From assembly GCF_000814325.1 (NCBI RefSeq), contig NZ_JPHF01000012.1, positions 1 through 64,000 on the forward strand: a stretch of DNA of 64,000 nucleotides, written 5' to 3'. Source of the stretch: Flavihumibacter sp. ZG627. GTDB lineage: Bacteria; Bacteroidota; Bacteroidia; Chitinophagales; Chitinophagaceae. The position numbers and the translations under genes are program-made. Below, one piece after another: positions 35,430 to 44,190 of the stretch; the first letter of the stretch is position 1; each line of letters starts with the position of its first letter. The notes under the pieces were generated by a model. The model made no database searches and was not told the origin of the DNA. It saw nothing but the letters and a program-made list of their open reading frames with translations.

Positions 35430-36471
35430 ATGAAAAGATTGGTTAAACAGGTTGTTGGCATTGATGTAGCGCAAAATGAACTGGTAGTCTCACTTGGCAG
35501 GATGGATGAACAACTGGATAGTGAAGTGTTTGCACACAAGATTTTCCCCAATACTGCCAAAGGCTTTACTACCCTGCTTGCCTGGGTAGAGAAGCTCACC
35601 AATACAGAGGCAGGAGTTCGCTTTGTGATGGAAGCCACGGGAGTTTACCATGAAGCTCTGGCTTATTTTCTAGCGGAAAGGGGCCAGGAGCTGAGCGTGG
35701 TCCTACCCAATAAGATCAGCAATTATTTTAGAACACTGAGTATCAAAACGATCACCGACAAAACCGCTTCAGAAGCCATTGTACGCTTTGGACTAGAGCG
35801 AAAACTGGAGAATTGGCAGCGGCCCAAATCCCTTTTTAAGAGGCTTCGGCAGTTAACACGCGAACGCGATCAGGGTGGGAGAACGCACGGTGATAAAGAA
35901 CCAACTACACGCCGAGCAAAGCGAAGCCGATCCTAATCTTAGCAGCGTGGAGCGGATTAAAAAGAGAATCGCTTTTGTAGACAATCAACTCAAAGAAATC
36001 CGCACGGAGTTGACCGGCCTGTTAAACCAGGATGCCGAAATAAAACAATTAATCAAGCAGCTTTGCACCTTACCGGGCGTAGGGTTGCTGACAGCCATCA
36101 CGGTGGTTGCGGAAACCAATGGTTTTGAACTTATCCGAAACAAACGTCAGCTCGCCAGCTATGCGGGGCTGGATGTTCGGGAAAAGCAATCAGGCACATC
36201 GGTCAAAGGCAAGCCCACCATCTCTAAGAAAGGAAATAGGTTCTTGCGCAAAGCCATGCACCTGCCAGCACTGGCTGCCATCAGATGCGATGAGCGCTTT
36301 AAGGCTGTATTTGATCGGTTGGTTGCCAGACATGGTATCAAAATGAAGGCCGTTGTAGCAGTACAATGAAAACTATTGGAAATGATCTTTACGCTGTTTA
36401 AAACCAATACAACATATAAGAAGGATTATTTGAAAATGAATACAAACAACAAGGAATCCTTAAGCATATAA
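35430..36471 (+). pseudogene. IS110-family transposase, frameshifted and with internal stop
   Basis: The gene is broken in two places. Frame one encodes the DEDD N-terminal domain (GIDVAQNE, FVMEATGVYHE) up to Gln148. One extra G in the run at 35873-35875 then shifts the frame. The second frame (from 35875) carries the Transposase_20 domain (LPGVGLLTAITV, SYAGLD, KGNRFLRKAMHLPALAAI). It ends prematurely at TGA 36367-36369 in VAVQ*KLLEM, where family members usually have Arg. In-frame sequence continues to TAA at 36471. Repaired, the protein would be about 346 residues, the normal size. The element is most likely inactive. Confidence 0.88.
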
Positions 36472-36480
36472 AAAAATTAG

Positions 36481-36505
36481 GGAGCAGTCATTAAGAGACT
36501 GCTCC
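36481..36505. repeat. Hairpin behind IS110 transposase
   Basis: GGAGCAGTC (36481-36489) and GACTGCTCC (36497-36505) are a perfect 9-pair stem with a 7-base loop. Six A residues precede it on the plus strand, so it would act as an intrinsic terminator for leftward transcription entering the element. Confidence 0.6.
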
Positions 36506-36579
36506 ACTAAACAGGCTGGCTTAAAGCCGCCTAAAACATAAAATTAAAAAATATTAAGAACTTGGTTCTTAACACAGAA

Positions 36580-36629
36580 TCTGACACATGTTCGCAACAT
36601 GTTCGAACATCCCCTTAACATGTGTCAGA
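36580..36629. repeat. REP-like palindrome, copy 2 (long loop)
   Basis: TCTGACACATGTT (36580-36592) and AACATGTGTCAGA (36617-36629) are perfect complements. The 24-base interior holds a further palindrome ATGTTCGAACAT. The arms share the TCTGACA core of the 25.1 and 44.2 kb repeats. Confidence 0.7.
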
Positions 36630-36655
36630 CACCTAAACTCCCAAGCGCTAAAACA

Positions 36656-36686
36656 AACTGCCGGCAGTTACTCACCGCCGGCAGTT
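36656..36686. repeat. AACTGCCGGC hairpin
   Basis: AACTGCCGGC (36656-36665) and GCCGGCAGTT (36677-36686) form a perfect GC-rich 10-pair stem with an 11-base loop. A T-tract is lacking on either side, so terminator function is uncertain. Confidence 0.6.
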
Positions 36687-36713
36687 AAGAATACTGGATT
36701 GTCAGACTTTTGA

Positions 36714-36751
36714 ACCCATCTGACGCCTGTCAGGACAGGCGTCAGATGGGT
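36714..36751. repeat. REP-like palindrome, copy 3
   Basis: ACCCATCTGACGCCTGTC and GACAGGCGTCAGATGGGT are perfect 18-base complements separated by 2 bases. The outer part (ACCC/T, TCTGAC) matches the copy at 25.1 kb, while the inner part differs by compensated changes that keep the stem. Confidence 0.75.
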
Positions 36752-36753
36752 AG

Positions 36754-36892
36754 TTTAAAGCCAATAAGCAGTGGCAGGGAGTGATCAATAAAATCATCTG
36801 AAGAAAGGGTACTTAGTATAGGGAACGGATCAGGTTTATAACAAACCGGATATTGCGATTCTACTAATGTCCCTGCCGCTTATTGGTTTAAA
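36754..36892. repeat. 139-base element with imperfect terminal inverted repeats
   Basis: The left arm (36754-36780, TTTAAAGCCAATAAGC...) and right arm (36870-36892, ...GCTTATTGGTTTAAA) are complementary over about 23 bases, with a 3-base and a 1-base bulge. They enclose about 89 bases with no gene. It resembles a MITE or a degenerate repeat, or is an extended leader/trailer fold downstream of the gene ending at 36904. Confidence 0.5.
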
Positions 36893-36903
36893 TCTTAATA
36901 TTT

Positions 36904-37257
36904 TTATTGTACGATAATAGTTCCTGTCTCAACCCGGTTATCACCGGTAAAAACTTCAAAATAATAATCACCTTTTTCGGGCTTTGCCACTACTGCTGTT
37001 TCGCGGCTAAGGATCTTGGTTTGTTTTATCAGTTTTCCCCCTTTTCTGAAAAGAAGGAGATGGTACACATTGCCTTCCTGTCCACGGGCATTAAAGAAGA
37101 GCACTTTCTGAGAGGCATTCGTGTATAGGTTTATGTTATGGTTGCTGCTTTTGTTTGTTTTATGAATGATGATACTGTCTTGTGCATGTGCAGGCAGGCA
37201 ACTGAAACAAATAGCCAATGTAACTAGCAGTAGCCGGCATTGTTGCATTCGCTTCAT
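36904..37257 (-). CDS. Small secreted beta-sandwich protein, unknown
   Basis: The 117-residue protein has a signal peptide (cleavage after AHAQ, about residue 26) and a strand-rich domain ending in GDYYFEVFTGDNRVETGTIIVQ-like sequence. The spacing of its last strands recalls the C-terminal sorting-type or DUF3244-like beta-sandwiches of Bacteroidota. No catalytic motif is visible. It lies 27 bases behind the PorG-like barrel gene on the same strand and may be co-transcribed with it. Family assignment is tentative. Confidence 0.65.
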   Translation of the reverse strand: MKRMQQCRLLLVTLAICFSCLPAHAQDSIIIHKTNKSSNHNINLYTNASQKVLFFNARGQEGNVYHLLLFRKGGKLIKQTKILSRETAVVAKPEKGDYYFEVFTGDNRVETGTIIVQ

Positions 37258-37284
37258 GGGTACGTTTTAAATGTTCAGTTTGGT

Positions 37285-38259
37285 TTAGTAACGCATCACC
37301 GGGCACTTGATTCGCTTGTAATTATCACCATTACTTCTGCTTCCGAGACGGAATCCCAACTTAAAGCCCGCAGAATAATATGCGTCATTATTGGTTGGAG
37401 TTCCTCTTTTATCGCCAGGGCCGAAACCGGCACTGGTACTACCTCCCTGGTCGGTTTTGTTGGCCATACGCCTTGCAAGCTGGGCTTTCTCCGAACCTGC
37501 ACCGAAGTATTGGTCAAAGAGATTTGGATCGATATAAGTGGTACTTACGTCATCGATATAATCAGTAAATGTTTTGCGGTGAATTACTTCAAAGGCAATG
37601 CTTACATTATCATTCATGAAGTATTTAACACCCAATCCCATCGGGATATTCAGTTGTGTTAATTTATAAGGCTTGCGATCCGGATACTCTGCAAATCCCT
37701 GTCCCTCAGTACTAAGATCTTTTAGGTTTACCCAGTCGCCTGTCAGGGGATCGGTACCCATTGGATTGTAGTTGAAAACACCCACACCAAGTACACCATA
37801 TGGACGGATCTTTTTATAAAGGTCTTCCACATCCTGTTCAAAGAAAACGGTTGGAAATACTTCGGCTGCCAGGAAGGCTTCAAACAATCTGGAACGAAAA
37901 TCAGAGTTCCTGAATTTTCTTGCTTCTTCGAGTCCGCCGGCACCTTTGATGATCTTATCATCGCCGGCAAGGGTTCCATAATTAACTGCGAGTCTTAGTC
38001 CGAGGAAGCTGGCCGGCATTGCTGTAATATGCCCGCCGATAATGAATTTGGTCTGCGCGATATTATTGTCTTTAAGGAAGCCCATTCCACGACCACGGTT
38101 ACCACCAAGGTCGCCGAGGAAATTTGATGGCCCAAAACTTACGCCGGCTTCTACTTCGTTGAAGATGCCAATCTGGCTGAAAGAGGCTTGTGTAAATGTT
38201 GTTAATGCAAGACAGGATAAGGCACATTTACGCAGCAAAACGTGTAAATGCTGTTTCAT
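37285..38259 (-). CDS. DUF6089 / PorG-like outer-membrane protein
   Basis: This 324-residue barrel protein starts at ATG 38259; the open frame extends to 38316 without a better signal peptide. After the signal sequence the segment EVEAGVSFGPSNFLGDLGG is the hallmark N-terminal strand of the DUF6089 family, which includes PorG of the type IX secretion system. FLGLRLAVNYG and KYFMNDNVSIAFEVIHRKTFTDYIDDVS follow as expected. It is an outer-membrane protein; a role in T9SS is possible, but paralogues of this family are numerous. Confidence 0.82.
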   Translation of the reverse strand: MKQHLHVLLRKCALSCLALTTFTQASFSQIGIFNEVEAGVSFGPSNFLGDLGGNRGRGMGFLKDNNIAQTKFIIGGHITAMPASFLGLRLAVNYGTLAGDDKIIKGAGGLEEARKFRNSDFRSRLFEAFLAAEVFPTVFFEQDVEDLYKKIRPYGVLGVGVFNYNPMGTDPLTGDWVNLKDLSTEGQGFAEYPDRKPYKLTQLNIPMGLGVKYFMNDNVSIAFEVIHRKTFTDYIDDVSTTYIDPNLFDQYFGAGSEKAQLARRMANKTDQGGSTSAGFGPGDKRGTPTNNDAYYSAGFKLGFRLGSRSNGDNYKRIKCPVMRY

Positions 38260-38380
38260 GAATATCAGATTTAGTTTTCGAACGGTTACGTGGATTACTC
38301 TAAAAACGATAGACATGATGGCTATGGTATGACCATCGTAAAGTTTTTTTTAACCTGCGTAAAACTACCTGACGAAACTA

Positions 38381-38830
38381 CTATGGTAATAGTACCATTT
38401 CGATGTGCCTGATATCATCTTCAAGGTAAATATCCCCTTCTTCTTTAAATCCGAGGGAGCGATAAAATTCAAGAAGATAGAGTTGGGCCCCTATCCGGAT
38501 CTTTTCCCGTCCGTAGAGATCATAGCAGGCTTTGATGGATTCCTTCATGAGCAGTCGACCTATTCCTAGTCCGCGGGCGGCGGGGGAGGTCACCACTCTT
38601 CCGATAGAAACCTCTTCATAAGCAAGGCCTGCCGGAACGATGCGTGTGGATGCCGCGAGTAAGCTATCCTTCCATCCTAAGAGATGCCAGCATAACTGGT
38701 CTTTATTATCCATGTCGAGGAAAACGCAGTTCTGTTCAACAACAAATACTTCACTGCGCAGGCGAAGGAGCTGGTATAATTCATTATTAGTAAGTGTGTC
38801 GAATTTTTTCAGTTGCCAGTTGATGTTCAT
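38381..38830 (-). CDS. ElaA-like GNAT acetyltransferase
   Basis: The 149-residue N-acetyltransferase has the ElaA pattern: LYQLLRLRSEVFVVEQNC near the N-terminus, SIGRVVTSPAARGLGIGRLLM as the acetyl-CoA-binding segment, and AQLYLLEFYRSLGF at the end. The start is ATG 38830; the frame is open to 38980, but those residues do not match the family. It lies downstream of rarA on the same strand with a 61-base gap. The substrate is unknown. Confidence 0.85.
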   Translation of the reverse strand: MNINWQLKKFDTLTNNELYQLLRLRSEVFVVEQNCVFLDMDNKDQLCWHLLGWKDSLLAASTRIVPAGLAYEEVSIGRVVTSPAARGLGIGRLLMKESIKACYDLYGREKIRIGAQLYLLEFYRSLGFKEEGDIYLEDDIRHIEMVLLP

Positions 38831-38891
38831 CGTATAAAATTTTCGGCGGGGGCCACCTTGTTCAAATTTAGTACAATAGTGTGCTGCCTGT

Positions 38892-40154
38892 TTAATAACC
38901 ATATTTATCTCTCCAGCGTATCTGCAGGAATTTCCGGATCTCTTCTTCGCGCGCATTTTTTCCGGGTTGGTAAAATACATGTCCCTTCAAACTATCCGGA
39001 AGATATTCCTGCGCAGAGAAATTGTTTTCATAATCGTGTGCGTACTGGTAACTCTTGCCATAGTTGAGATCTTTCATCAGTTTGGTTGGAGCATTCCTGA
39101 TATGCAGTGGTACGGGCAGGTCGCCGGTTTGGTTTACCATCGCAATAGCTGCATCGATAGCGAGGTAACTGGCATTGCTCTTGGGCGAAGTGGCCAGGTA
39201 TACGGCACATTGCGATAAGATAATTCTTGATTCGGGATGACCAATCTTATTCACTGCATCAAATGCTGCATTGGCCAGCAAAAGCGCATTGGGATTGGCA
39301 TTTCCGATGTCTTCACTGGCGAGTATCACCAATCTCCTTGCGATGAATTTTACTTCCTCCCCACCGGCGATCATGCGTGCCAGCCAGTATACGGCACCGT
39401 TAGGATCACTGCCGCGGATAGATTTGATAAAGGCGGAGATGATATCATAGTGTTGCTCACCCTGTTTATCATAGATGGCTATTTTTTGCTGCGCCACCTG
39501 CATCACCAGCTCGTCGGTAATAATAACCGGGGGATTAGCTCCCGCAGATTGAACTACCAGTTCAAGCAGGTTGAGCAACTTACGGGCATCCCCACCCGAA
39601 ATACGGATCATCGCCTCCACCTCTTTAAGCTGGGGCGAATGGTTGCGAAGCCATTCATCCTTTTCAATGGCCTGGTGAAGTAATGCAATGAGATCATTTT
39701 GCTGAAGTGGTTTTAAAACATATACCTGGCATCGGCTAAGCAAGGCGCTGTTCACTTCAAAGGATGGATTTTCGGTGGTGGCGCCAATAAGCGTAACCGT
39801 TCCTTTTTCAACGGCTCCCAGCAACGCATCCTGTTGTGATTTATTGAAGCGATGGATCTCATCAATGAATAAGATGGCCTTTTCCTGCTGCCTTGATTTT
39901 TCAATTACTTCGCGGATCTCTTTAACCCCTGATGAAATGGCGCTGAGGGTGTAAAAAGGCAGGTCAAGGGTATGCGCGATAATATTGGCGATGGTGGTTT
40001 TTCCCACGCCCGGCGGTCCCCATAAGATCATGGAGGGCAGGTTACCCTGTTCCATGGCTTTTCGCAGGATACTTCCTTTTCCGGTGAGGTGTTCCTGCCC
40101 TATAAGATCATCCATCGAAATGGGTCGCAGTCTTTCTGCCAAGGGTGCCGTCAT
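38892..40154 (-). CDS. rarA: Replication-associated recombination protein A
   Basis: The 420-residue AAA ATPase is related to clamp loaders (RarA/MgsA/WRNIP1). The N-terminus RPISMDDLIGQEHL is typical. Walker A GPPGVGKTT (about residue 47), Walker B LFIDEIHR and sensor GATTENPSF are present. The C-terminal half contains the tetramerisation region (RGSDPNGAVYWLARM, RLVILASEDIG). It acts at stalled replication forks. Length and motifs are normal. Confidence 0.95.
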   Translation of the reverse strand: MTAPLAERLRPISMDDLIGQEHLTGKGSILRKAMEQGNLPSMILWGPPGVGKTTIANIIAHTLDLPFYTLSAISSGVKEIREVIEKSRQQEKAILFIDEIHRFNKSQQDALLGAVEKGTVTLIGATTENPSFEVNSALLSRCQVYVLKPLQQNDLIALLHQAIEKDEWLRNHSPQLKEVEAMIRISGGDARKLLNLLELVVQSAGANPPVIITDELVMQVAQQKIAIYDKQGEQHYDIISAFIKSIRGSDPNGAVYWLARMIAGGEEVKFIARRLVILASEDIGNANPNALLLANAAFDAVNKIGHPESRIILSQCAVYLATSPKSNASYLAIDAAIAMVNQTGDLPVPLHIRNAPTKLMKDLNYGKSYQYAHDYENNFSAQEYLPDSLKGHVFYQPGKNAREEEIRKFLQIRWRDKYGY

Positions 40155-40197
40155 ATGCTTTCCAGGGGTTGTTGATTGCGAAGATAGGAAGCCTGCG

Positions 40198-41139
40198 TTA
40201 TTGCTGGGCAGCGGCCTCTTCTGCAGCCTGCCGGAGCAGCCAAAGGTCCTGCGGCTCGGGCTTTTTCACCAGGTTGCGATCCTCAAAATGATGACCATCT
40301 TCATATCCAACAGAAACATATACGAAAAGCTCTTGTATGGCCGGACCTTTAAAGCTTCCTTTCACGGGGGAGCAATCGGTGAAGTTTCTTCCCACGGCAA
40401 GTTTTACATGGGTATTGGTGACCCATATATTATTGGTGGGATCTATACCCGCCCAGCCAAACCCGGGTATAAATGATTCAACCCAGGCGTGGGTAGCCCC
40501 CTCGCCGCGAAGGCCGTTTTTATTTGGACAGATATAGCCACTCACATAGCGGGAAGGGACTCGAAGGGTTCGCATCACCTGCAGCATCACGTGGGCGAAA
40601 TCCTGGCAAACACCGGAACGGTGATCGATAATATCATCCACCGTTGTTTCAATATCCGTGATGCCAGCTATATAACTGAAATGCTGGAAAATAAACTGGG
40701 AACAATCCTGCACGGTAGCGGCCACACTTTTCCAGGGCTGCTGTATTTGTTTTACAATATCATTGATAGCTGCCTGGTTGCGGATGGGCTCGGCATGCGT
40801 GAGTTCAAGAAGGTTGAGATCTTTTTCCACTTCTGCTGCCAGCTCTTCAAAACCGATGTTGAAATTGAGATGCCTGTCGTTTGGTGGTATGGTTCGCACC
40901 ACCAGCTTGCTTTCTATCACCAGTGAGGTATGCGCGCCGGGGATATTGAAGACACCCGTTTTGTTTCCCCAGTAATCAGTGAACGTATGTATGTCGGGGT
41001 TAGAGGTGATGACCAGTTCGTGATTGAGTATCTCCTGTTCGTTGCAGAGATAAGGGTAGATGCGGATTTCATTTACACTTTCTTTTACGGCACGATCGTA
41101 TTCGTAACTGGTGATATGATGAATCTTAAAAGTTGGCAT
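40198..41139 (-). CDS. Transglutaminase-like protein of the ATP-grasp/alpha-E cassette
   Basis: The 313-residue protein has an N-terminal beta domain (IHHITSYEYDRAV) followed by a transglutaminase core. The catalytic triad is visible: Cys in SGVCQDFAHV, His in THAWVES, and Asp in WAGIDPTNN. It lies 8 bases behind the alpha-E gene, which follows a circularly permuted ATP-grasp gene. This trio is a conserved bacterial cassette predicted to make or process a peptide-linked metabolite, with the transglutaminase-like member as peptidase or amide-forming enzyme. The substrate is unknown. Confidence 0.88.
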   Translation of the reverse strand: MPTFKIHHITSYEYDRAVKESVNEIRIYPYLCNEQEILNHELVITSNPDIHTFTDYWGNKTGVFNIPGAHTSLVIESKLVVRTIPPNDRHLNFNIGFEELAAEVEKDLNLLELTHAEPIRNQAAINDIVKQIQQPWKSVAATVQDCSQFIFQHFSYIAGITDIETTVDDIIDHRSGVCQDFAHVMLQVMRTLRVPSRYVSGYICPNKNGLRGEGATHAWVESFIPGFGWAGIDPTNNIWVTNTHVKLAVGRNFTDCSPVKGSFKGPAIQELFVYVSVGYEDGHHFEDRNLVKKPEPQDLWLLRQAAEEAAAQQ

Positions 41140-41147
41140 AGGGTTCG

Positions 41148-42089
41148 TTAAGCGTAGGAAAAAAATAACTGACTGAACTGCATGTTGAATTGGATGAGTT
41201 CTGCGCGAAGTTCCTGGAGATAATTTCTAATTCCTTTTGATTCAAGCAGTTTCATGTCGGCAAATTCAACCCGACTTTGGATCCGTCCAAATTGACGATA
41301 GATTGCCATGGCATCATCGCTGTTATTGTCGAGTACTACTTTTTGCAGGTAAAAACCAATACGTTCCAGGCAATAAATTGCAGAGCGGGTGAATTGTTTA
41401 TTGAACAGAACCTGGTCGGCAACATTTTTATTATGCTGGCTGCTCCGATATGTTTTGAGGTGAAGTTCATAGCCCGAAAGTGAAAGCAGGAGATTGCGCC
41501 AGTAAAGAACATCCAGAGATTTTTCGAGGTCATAGTCGGCTTCTGAAAAATGGCGGTCGGCCATTTCAATGGTGATCATGCATCGCTCAATGAATTTGCC
41601 AAGTGTCATAAAATTCCATCCCATATTTCTGGGCATGGTGCTATCAGTAACACCATTGTATTGTATTACCTGGAAGGTAAGTGATTCAAGCACGGCGATA
41701 GTATCATTGCGTATGATTCGTTGTTGAAGCAGGGGGTTGTTGATCAGGTGATAGACCTGGTTAACCTGTTCCCAAACTTCTTTGGTGATATGGTCCTGGG
41801 CGCCCCTTGCATTTTCTCTTGCGCGGATCACCATGGTGCGCATGGCATTGTGGTTGGTGGTATCGTATATGAGATGTTGTACGAGGGAGATGGGTTGTTG
41901 TTCGAGGGTTGATCTCCTTGCTGCATCTGCGGTGCTGAAAATAGCCGCGAGATGGTGCCAGTGCAAATGATTGTATTCCCCCTTGTCAAGAGAAAGGGCA
42001 TAGTTCACATGCACGGATCTTAACAATGCATCTGTTCTTTCGAGATACCTGTTAAGCCAGAATAATGAGTCGGCGATTCTACTAAGCAT
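41148..42089 (-). CDS. Alpha-E domain protein
   Basis: The 313-residue all-helical protein starts at ATG 42089 with the family signature MLSRIADSLFWLNRYLERTD. The open frame to 42149 overlaps the upstream gene and is not preferred. The alpha-E domain has no known biochemical activity but is found with circularly permuted ATP-grasp and transglutaminase genes, exactly as here (19-base gap to the former, 8 to the latter). It may be a scaffold or a partner enzyme in the pathway. Confidence 0.88.
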   Translation of the reverse strand: MLSRIADSLFWLNRYLERTDALLRSVHVNYALSLDKGEYNHLHWHHLAAIFSTADAARRSTLEQQPISLVQHLIYDTTNHNAMRTMVIRARENARGAQDHITKEVWEQVNQVYHLINNPLLQQRIIRNDTIAVLESLTFQVIQYNGVTDSTMPRNMGWNFMTLGKFIERCMITIEMADRHFSEADYDLEKSLDVLYWRNLLLSLSGYELHLKTYRSSQHNKNVADQVLFNKQFTRSAIYCLERIGFYLQKVVLDNNSDDAMAIYRQFGRIQSRVEFADMKLLESKGIRNYLQELRAELIQFNMQFSQLFFSYA

Positions 42090-42108
42090 ATGTTTGGGCA
42101 GGGGTTCT

Positions 42109-43560
42109 TTAATCGTTATTAAGTATCCAGGTGTCTTTGCTGCCGCCACCCTGGGAGGAGTTCACTACCAATGAGCCCTCTTTGAGTGCAACACGTGTGA
42201 GTCCGCCGGGAATAATTTTCACCCCTGATGGTCCGCACAAGGCAAATGGCCTGAGGTCAACATGGCGCGGTGAAAACTTATTATTGAGGAAACAGGGCAC
42301 AGTCGACAAATTGATAATGGGTTGGGCAATATAATTCCGCGGATCATCATTGACCGCCTGTATCATATTGTGGATCTCTTCATCGGTAGCGCAATTTCCC
42401 ATCAGCATACCATATCCTCCTGACTGGTTGGTTTTCTTTATAACCATCGTATGGATGTTTTTGTAGGTATAGTCACGGGCTTCTATATCGGCCAACTGGT
42501 AAGTGGGAATATTGGGAAGGATGGGTTCTTCATTGAGGTAGTAACGTATCATGGCGGGTACATAAGCATAAATGGCTTTATCATCGGCTACTCCATTGCC
42601 GATGGCATTCACCAGTGCCACATTGCCTTTGCGATAAGCGCTGAGTATGCCTGGAATGCCCAGTGCGCTGTCGGGTTTGAATACCAGCGGATCCATATAG
42701 TCATCATCAATACGGCGGTAGATCACATCCACCTGTTGCAATCCCCTTGTGGTTTTCATGTAAACTTTATGGTTGTCTATCATGAGATCGCGGCCTTCTA
42801 CCAGCGGGATACCCATGGTGCGGGCCAGGAAGGTGTGTTCGTAATAGGCCGAGTTGAAAACGCCGGGCGTTAAAAGCACTACGGTGGGATTGGCGATTTG
42901 CCTTGGCGCAAGGGAGACCAGGATATTATAAAGTTCGAGGGGGTAATTATTTACCATTCGAACGCCGTTGGAGGAGAGGAGGTCGGGGAAGATGCGTTTG
43001 GTAACTTCGCGGTTCTCCAGCATATAAGAAACGCCGGAAGGTGTGCGGAGGTTATCTTCCAGCACGTAAAAGCCGCCATCGTTTCCCCTGATCAGGTCTA
43101 TCCCCGATATATGAACGAAAATATCATAGGGTACTTTTATGCCAAAAACTTCGCGGGTGTAGTGGGCGCAGGAGGCGATGAGGGCGGCGGGAATTACATT
43201 GTCCTTTATGATCTGCTGATCGGAATAAATGTCTTTCAGGAAAAGGTTAAGCGCTTTTAGTCGCTGGCTGATTCCGGCTTCGATATTGTTCCATTCTTTA
43301 CCTGGAATGATGCGTGGAATGATATCAAAGGGGAATATCCTTTCGATACCTTCATTGTCGTTGTAAACGGTAAAGGTTATGCCCTGGCTGAGGAAGAGCT
43401 CTGAGGCAAGCTGGTCTTTATCGGCCAGGGTGCTGGCGGAGAGCTGGTTCAGGCTTTCAAATACCTGCCGGTATTGATCACGTATCATGCCGTTATCGCA
43501 CATTTCATCCCATGCATCGGGGATCAGGCAATAGTTATTGAAAACCGAAGATTCCATCAT
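42109..43560 (-). CDS. Circularly permuted ATP-grasp type 2 protein
   Basis: The 483-residue protein is a putative amide ligase. Characteristic stretches are FLKDIYSDQQIIKDNVIP, IRGNDGGFYVLEDNLRTPSGVSYM, QVDVIYRRIDDDYMDP, ALVNAIGNGVADDK and KKTNQSGGYGML. These carry the ATP- and metal-binding residues in the permuted order of this family. It is the first gene of the leftward trio with the alpha-E and transglutaminase proteins. The chemistry is predicted from the fold only. Confidence 0.9.
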   Translation of the reverse strand: MMESSVFNNYCLIPDAWDEMCDNGMIRDQYRQVFESLNQLSASTLADKDQLASELFLSQGITFTVYNDNEGIERIFPFDIIPRIIPGKEWNNIEAGISQRLKALNLFLKDIYSDQQIIKDNVIPAALIASCAHYTREVFGIKVPYDIFVHISGIDLIRGNDGGFYVLEDNLRTPSGVSYMLENREVTKRIFPDLLSSNGVRMVNNYPLELYNILVSLAPRQIANPTVVLLTPGVFNSAYYEHTFLARTMGIPLVEGRDLMIDNHKVYMKTTRGLQQVDVIYRRIDDDYMDPLVFKPDSALGIPGILSAYRKGNVALVNAIGNGVADDKAIYAYVPAMIRYYLNEEPILPNIPTYQLADIEARDYTYKNIHTMVIKKTNQSGGYGMLMGNCATDEEIHNMIQAVNDDPRNYIAQPIINLSTVPCFLNNKFSPRHVDLRPFALCGPSGVKIIPGGLTRVALKEGSLVVNSSQGGGSKDTWILNND

Positions 43561-43579
43561 AAGCGTTGGTTAAAATAAA

Positions 43580-43620
43580 AAAACGAGTTGTTGCCCCTTT
43601 TCAGGCAAACAACTCGTTGC
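43580..43620 (-). terminator. Intrinsic terminator behind membrane-protein gene
   Basis: On the minus strand AACGAGTTGTTTGCC and GGCAACAACTCGTT enclose a short loop and are followed by TTTTTTTA. It terminates the aspS/membrane-protein transcript and separates it from the ATP-grasp operon that starts at 43560. Confidence 0.8.
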
Positions 43621-43670
43621 TTTCAATTTAATGATAATTTATTAACCAACAGCGGTCGGGAAAATAAAAC

Positions 43671-44177
43671 TCAGGCTTCGGGTTCTTTTGGAATGCCAAA
43701 TGCATCGGCATGCTGCCTTACCAAACGGAAGGTCATGTACACGTGGATGATGAGGGCAATGCTATATACGAGCAGGAAGCGAAGAAGGAAATGCATGAAG
43801 CGGAGCATCATATCCTCCATACCTTCTGCCGATGCTTTTTGCATGCTCAGCGCCTGTTCCATTATGTCGTTCAGGAGTGCAGGGTTCATGATGAGCGAGA
43901 AGGTCTGGATAGCGGTCATGGTTGCAAATGCGATGGTGCCATAGCCATTTACTTTTATGAGGTCGCGCAGGGAGGGCTTGCAATACATGTGTGCGTTGAT
44001 GCCACGGGTAAGGAAGCGCCAGCTGCTATAGGTATATAACACTACGCAGGCTACCAGGAAAACCGGTAATAGCAGAACCGGGTTGGCCAGTGCGGCCATC
44101 AGCATGGTAAGGGTCATCAGGGCCATGAAGCCACCAACGGCAAACAGGAGCCAGGTCAATATTTTATAGAAGGTCAT
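43671..44177 (-). CDS. Four-helix membrane protein, unknown
   Basis: The 168-residue protein has four hydrophobic segments (about 5-30, 33-50, 78-95 and 130-155). Between helices three and four is a Met-rich amphipathic stretch (LLNDIMEQALSMQKASAEGMEDMM). No family is recognised. It follows aspS by 29 bases on the same strand, with a REP-like palindrome in the gap, and ends before a strong terminator, so it is probably co-transcribed with aspS. Confidence 0.7.
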   Translation of the reverse strand: MTFYKILTWLLFAVGGFMALMTLTMLMAALANPVLLLPVFLVACVVLYTYSSWRFLTRGINAHMYCKPSLRDLIKVNGYGTIAFATMTAIQTFSLIMNPALLNDIMEQALSMQKASAEGMEDMMLRFMHFLLRFLLVYSIALIIHVYMTFRLVRQHADAFGIPKEPEA

Positions 44178-44190
44178 TGTATATTTTTAT

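Larger units (their letters stand above)
36472..36903. other. Palindrome-rich intergenic stretch
   Basis: No coding frame can be supported. The stretch contains six separate inverted repeats, listed individually or in findings: 36481-36505, 36580-36629 (with ATGTTCGAACAT at its centre), 36656-36686, 36714-36751 and 36754-36892, plus a small GGCTTAAAGCC palindrome near 36514. It includes the right end of the IS110 element, whose exact position is not visible. Confidence 0.6.

Noticed and set aside
35875-36369. Second transposase frame as an independent gene
   Set aside because: It begins at a GTG inside the G run and continues the IS110 protein of the first frame. It is the shifted second half of one pseudogene.
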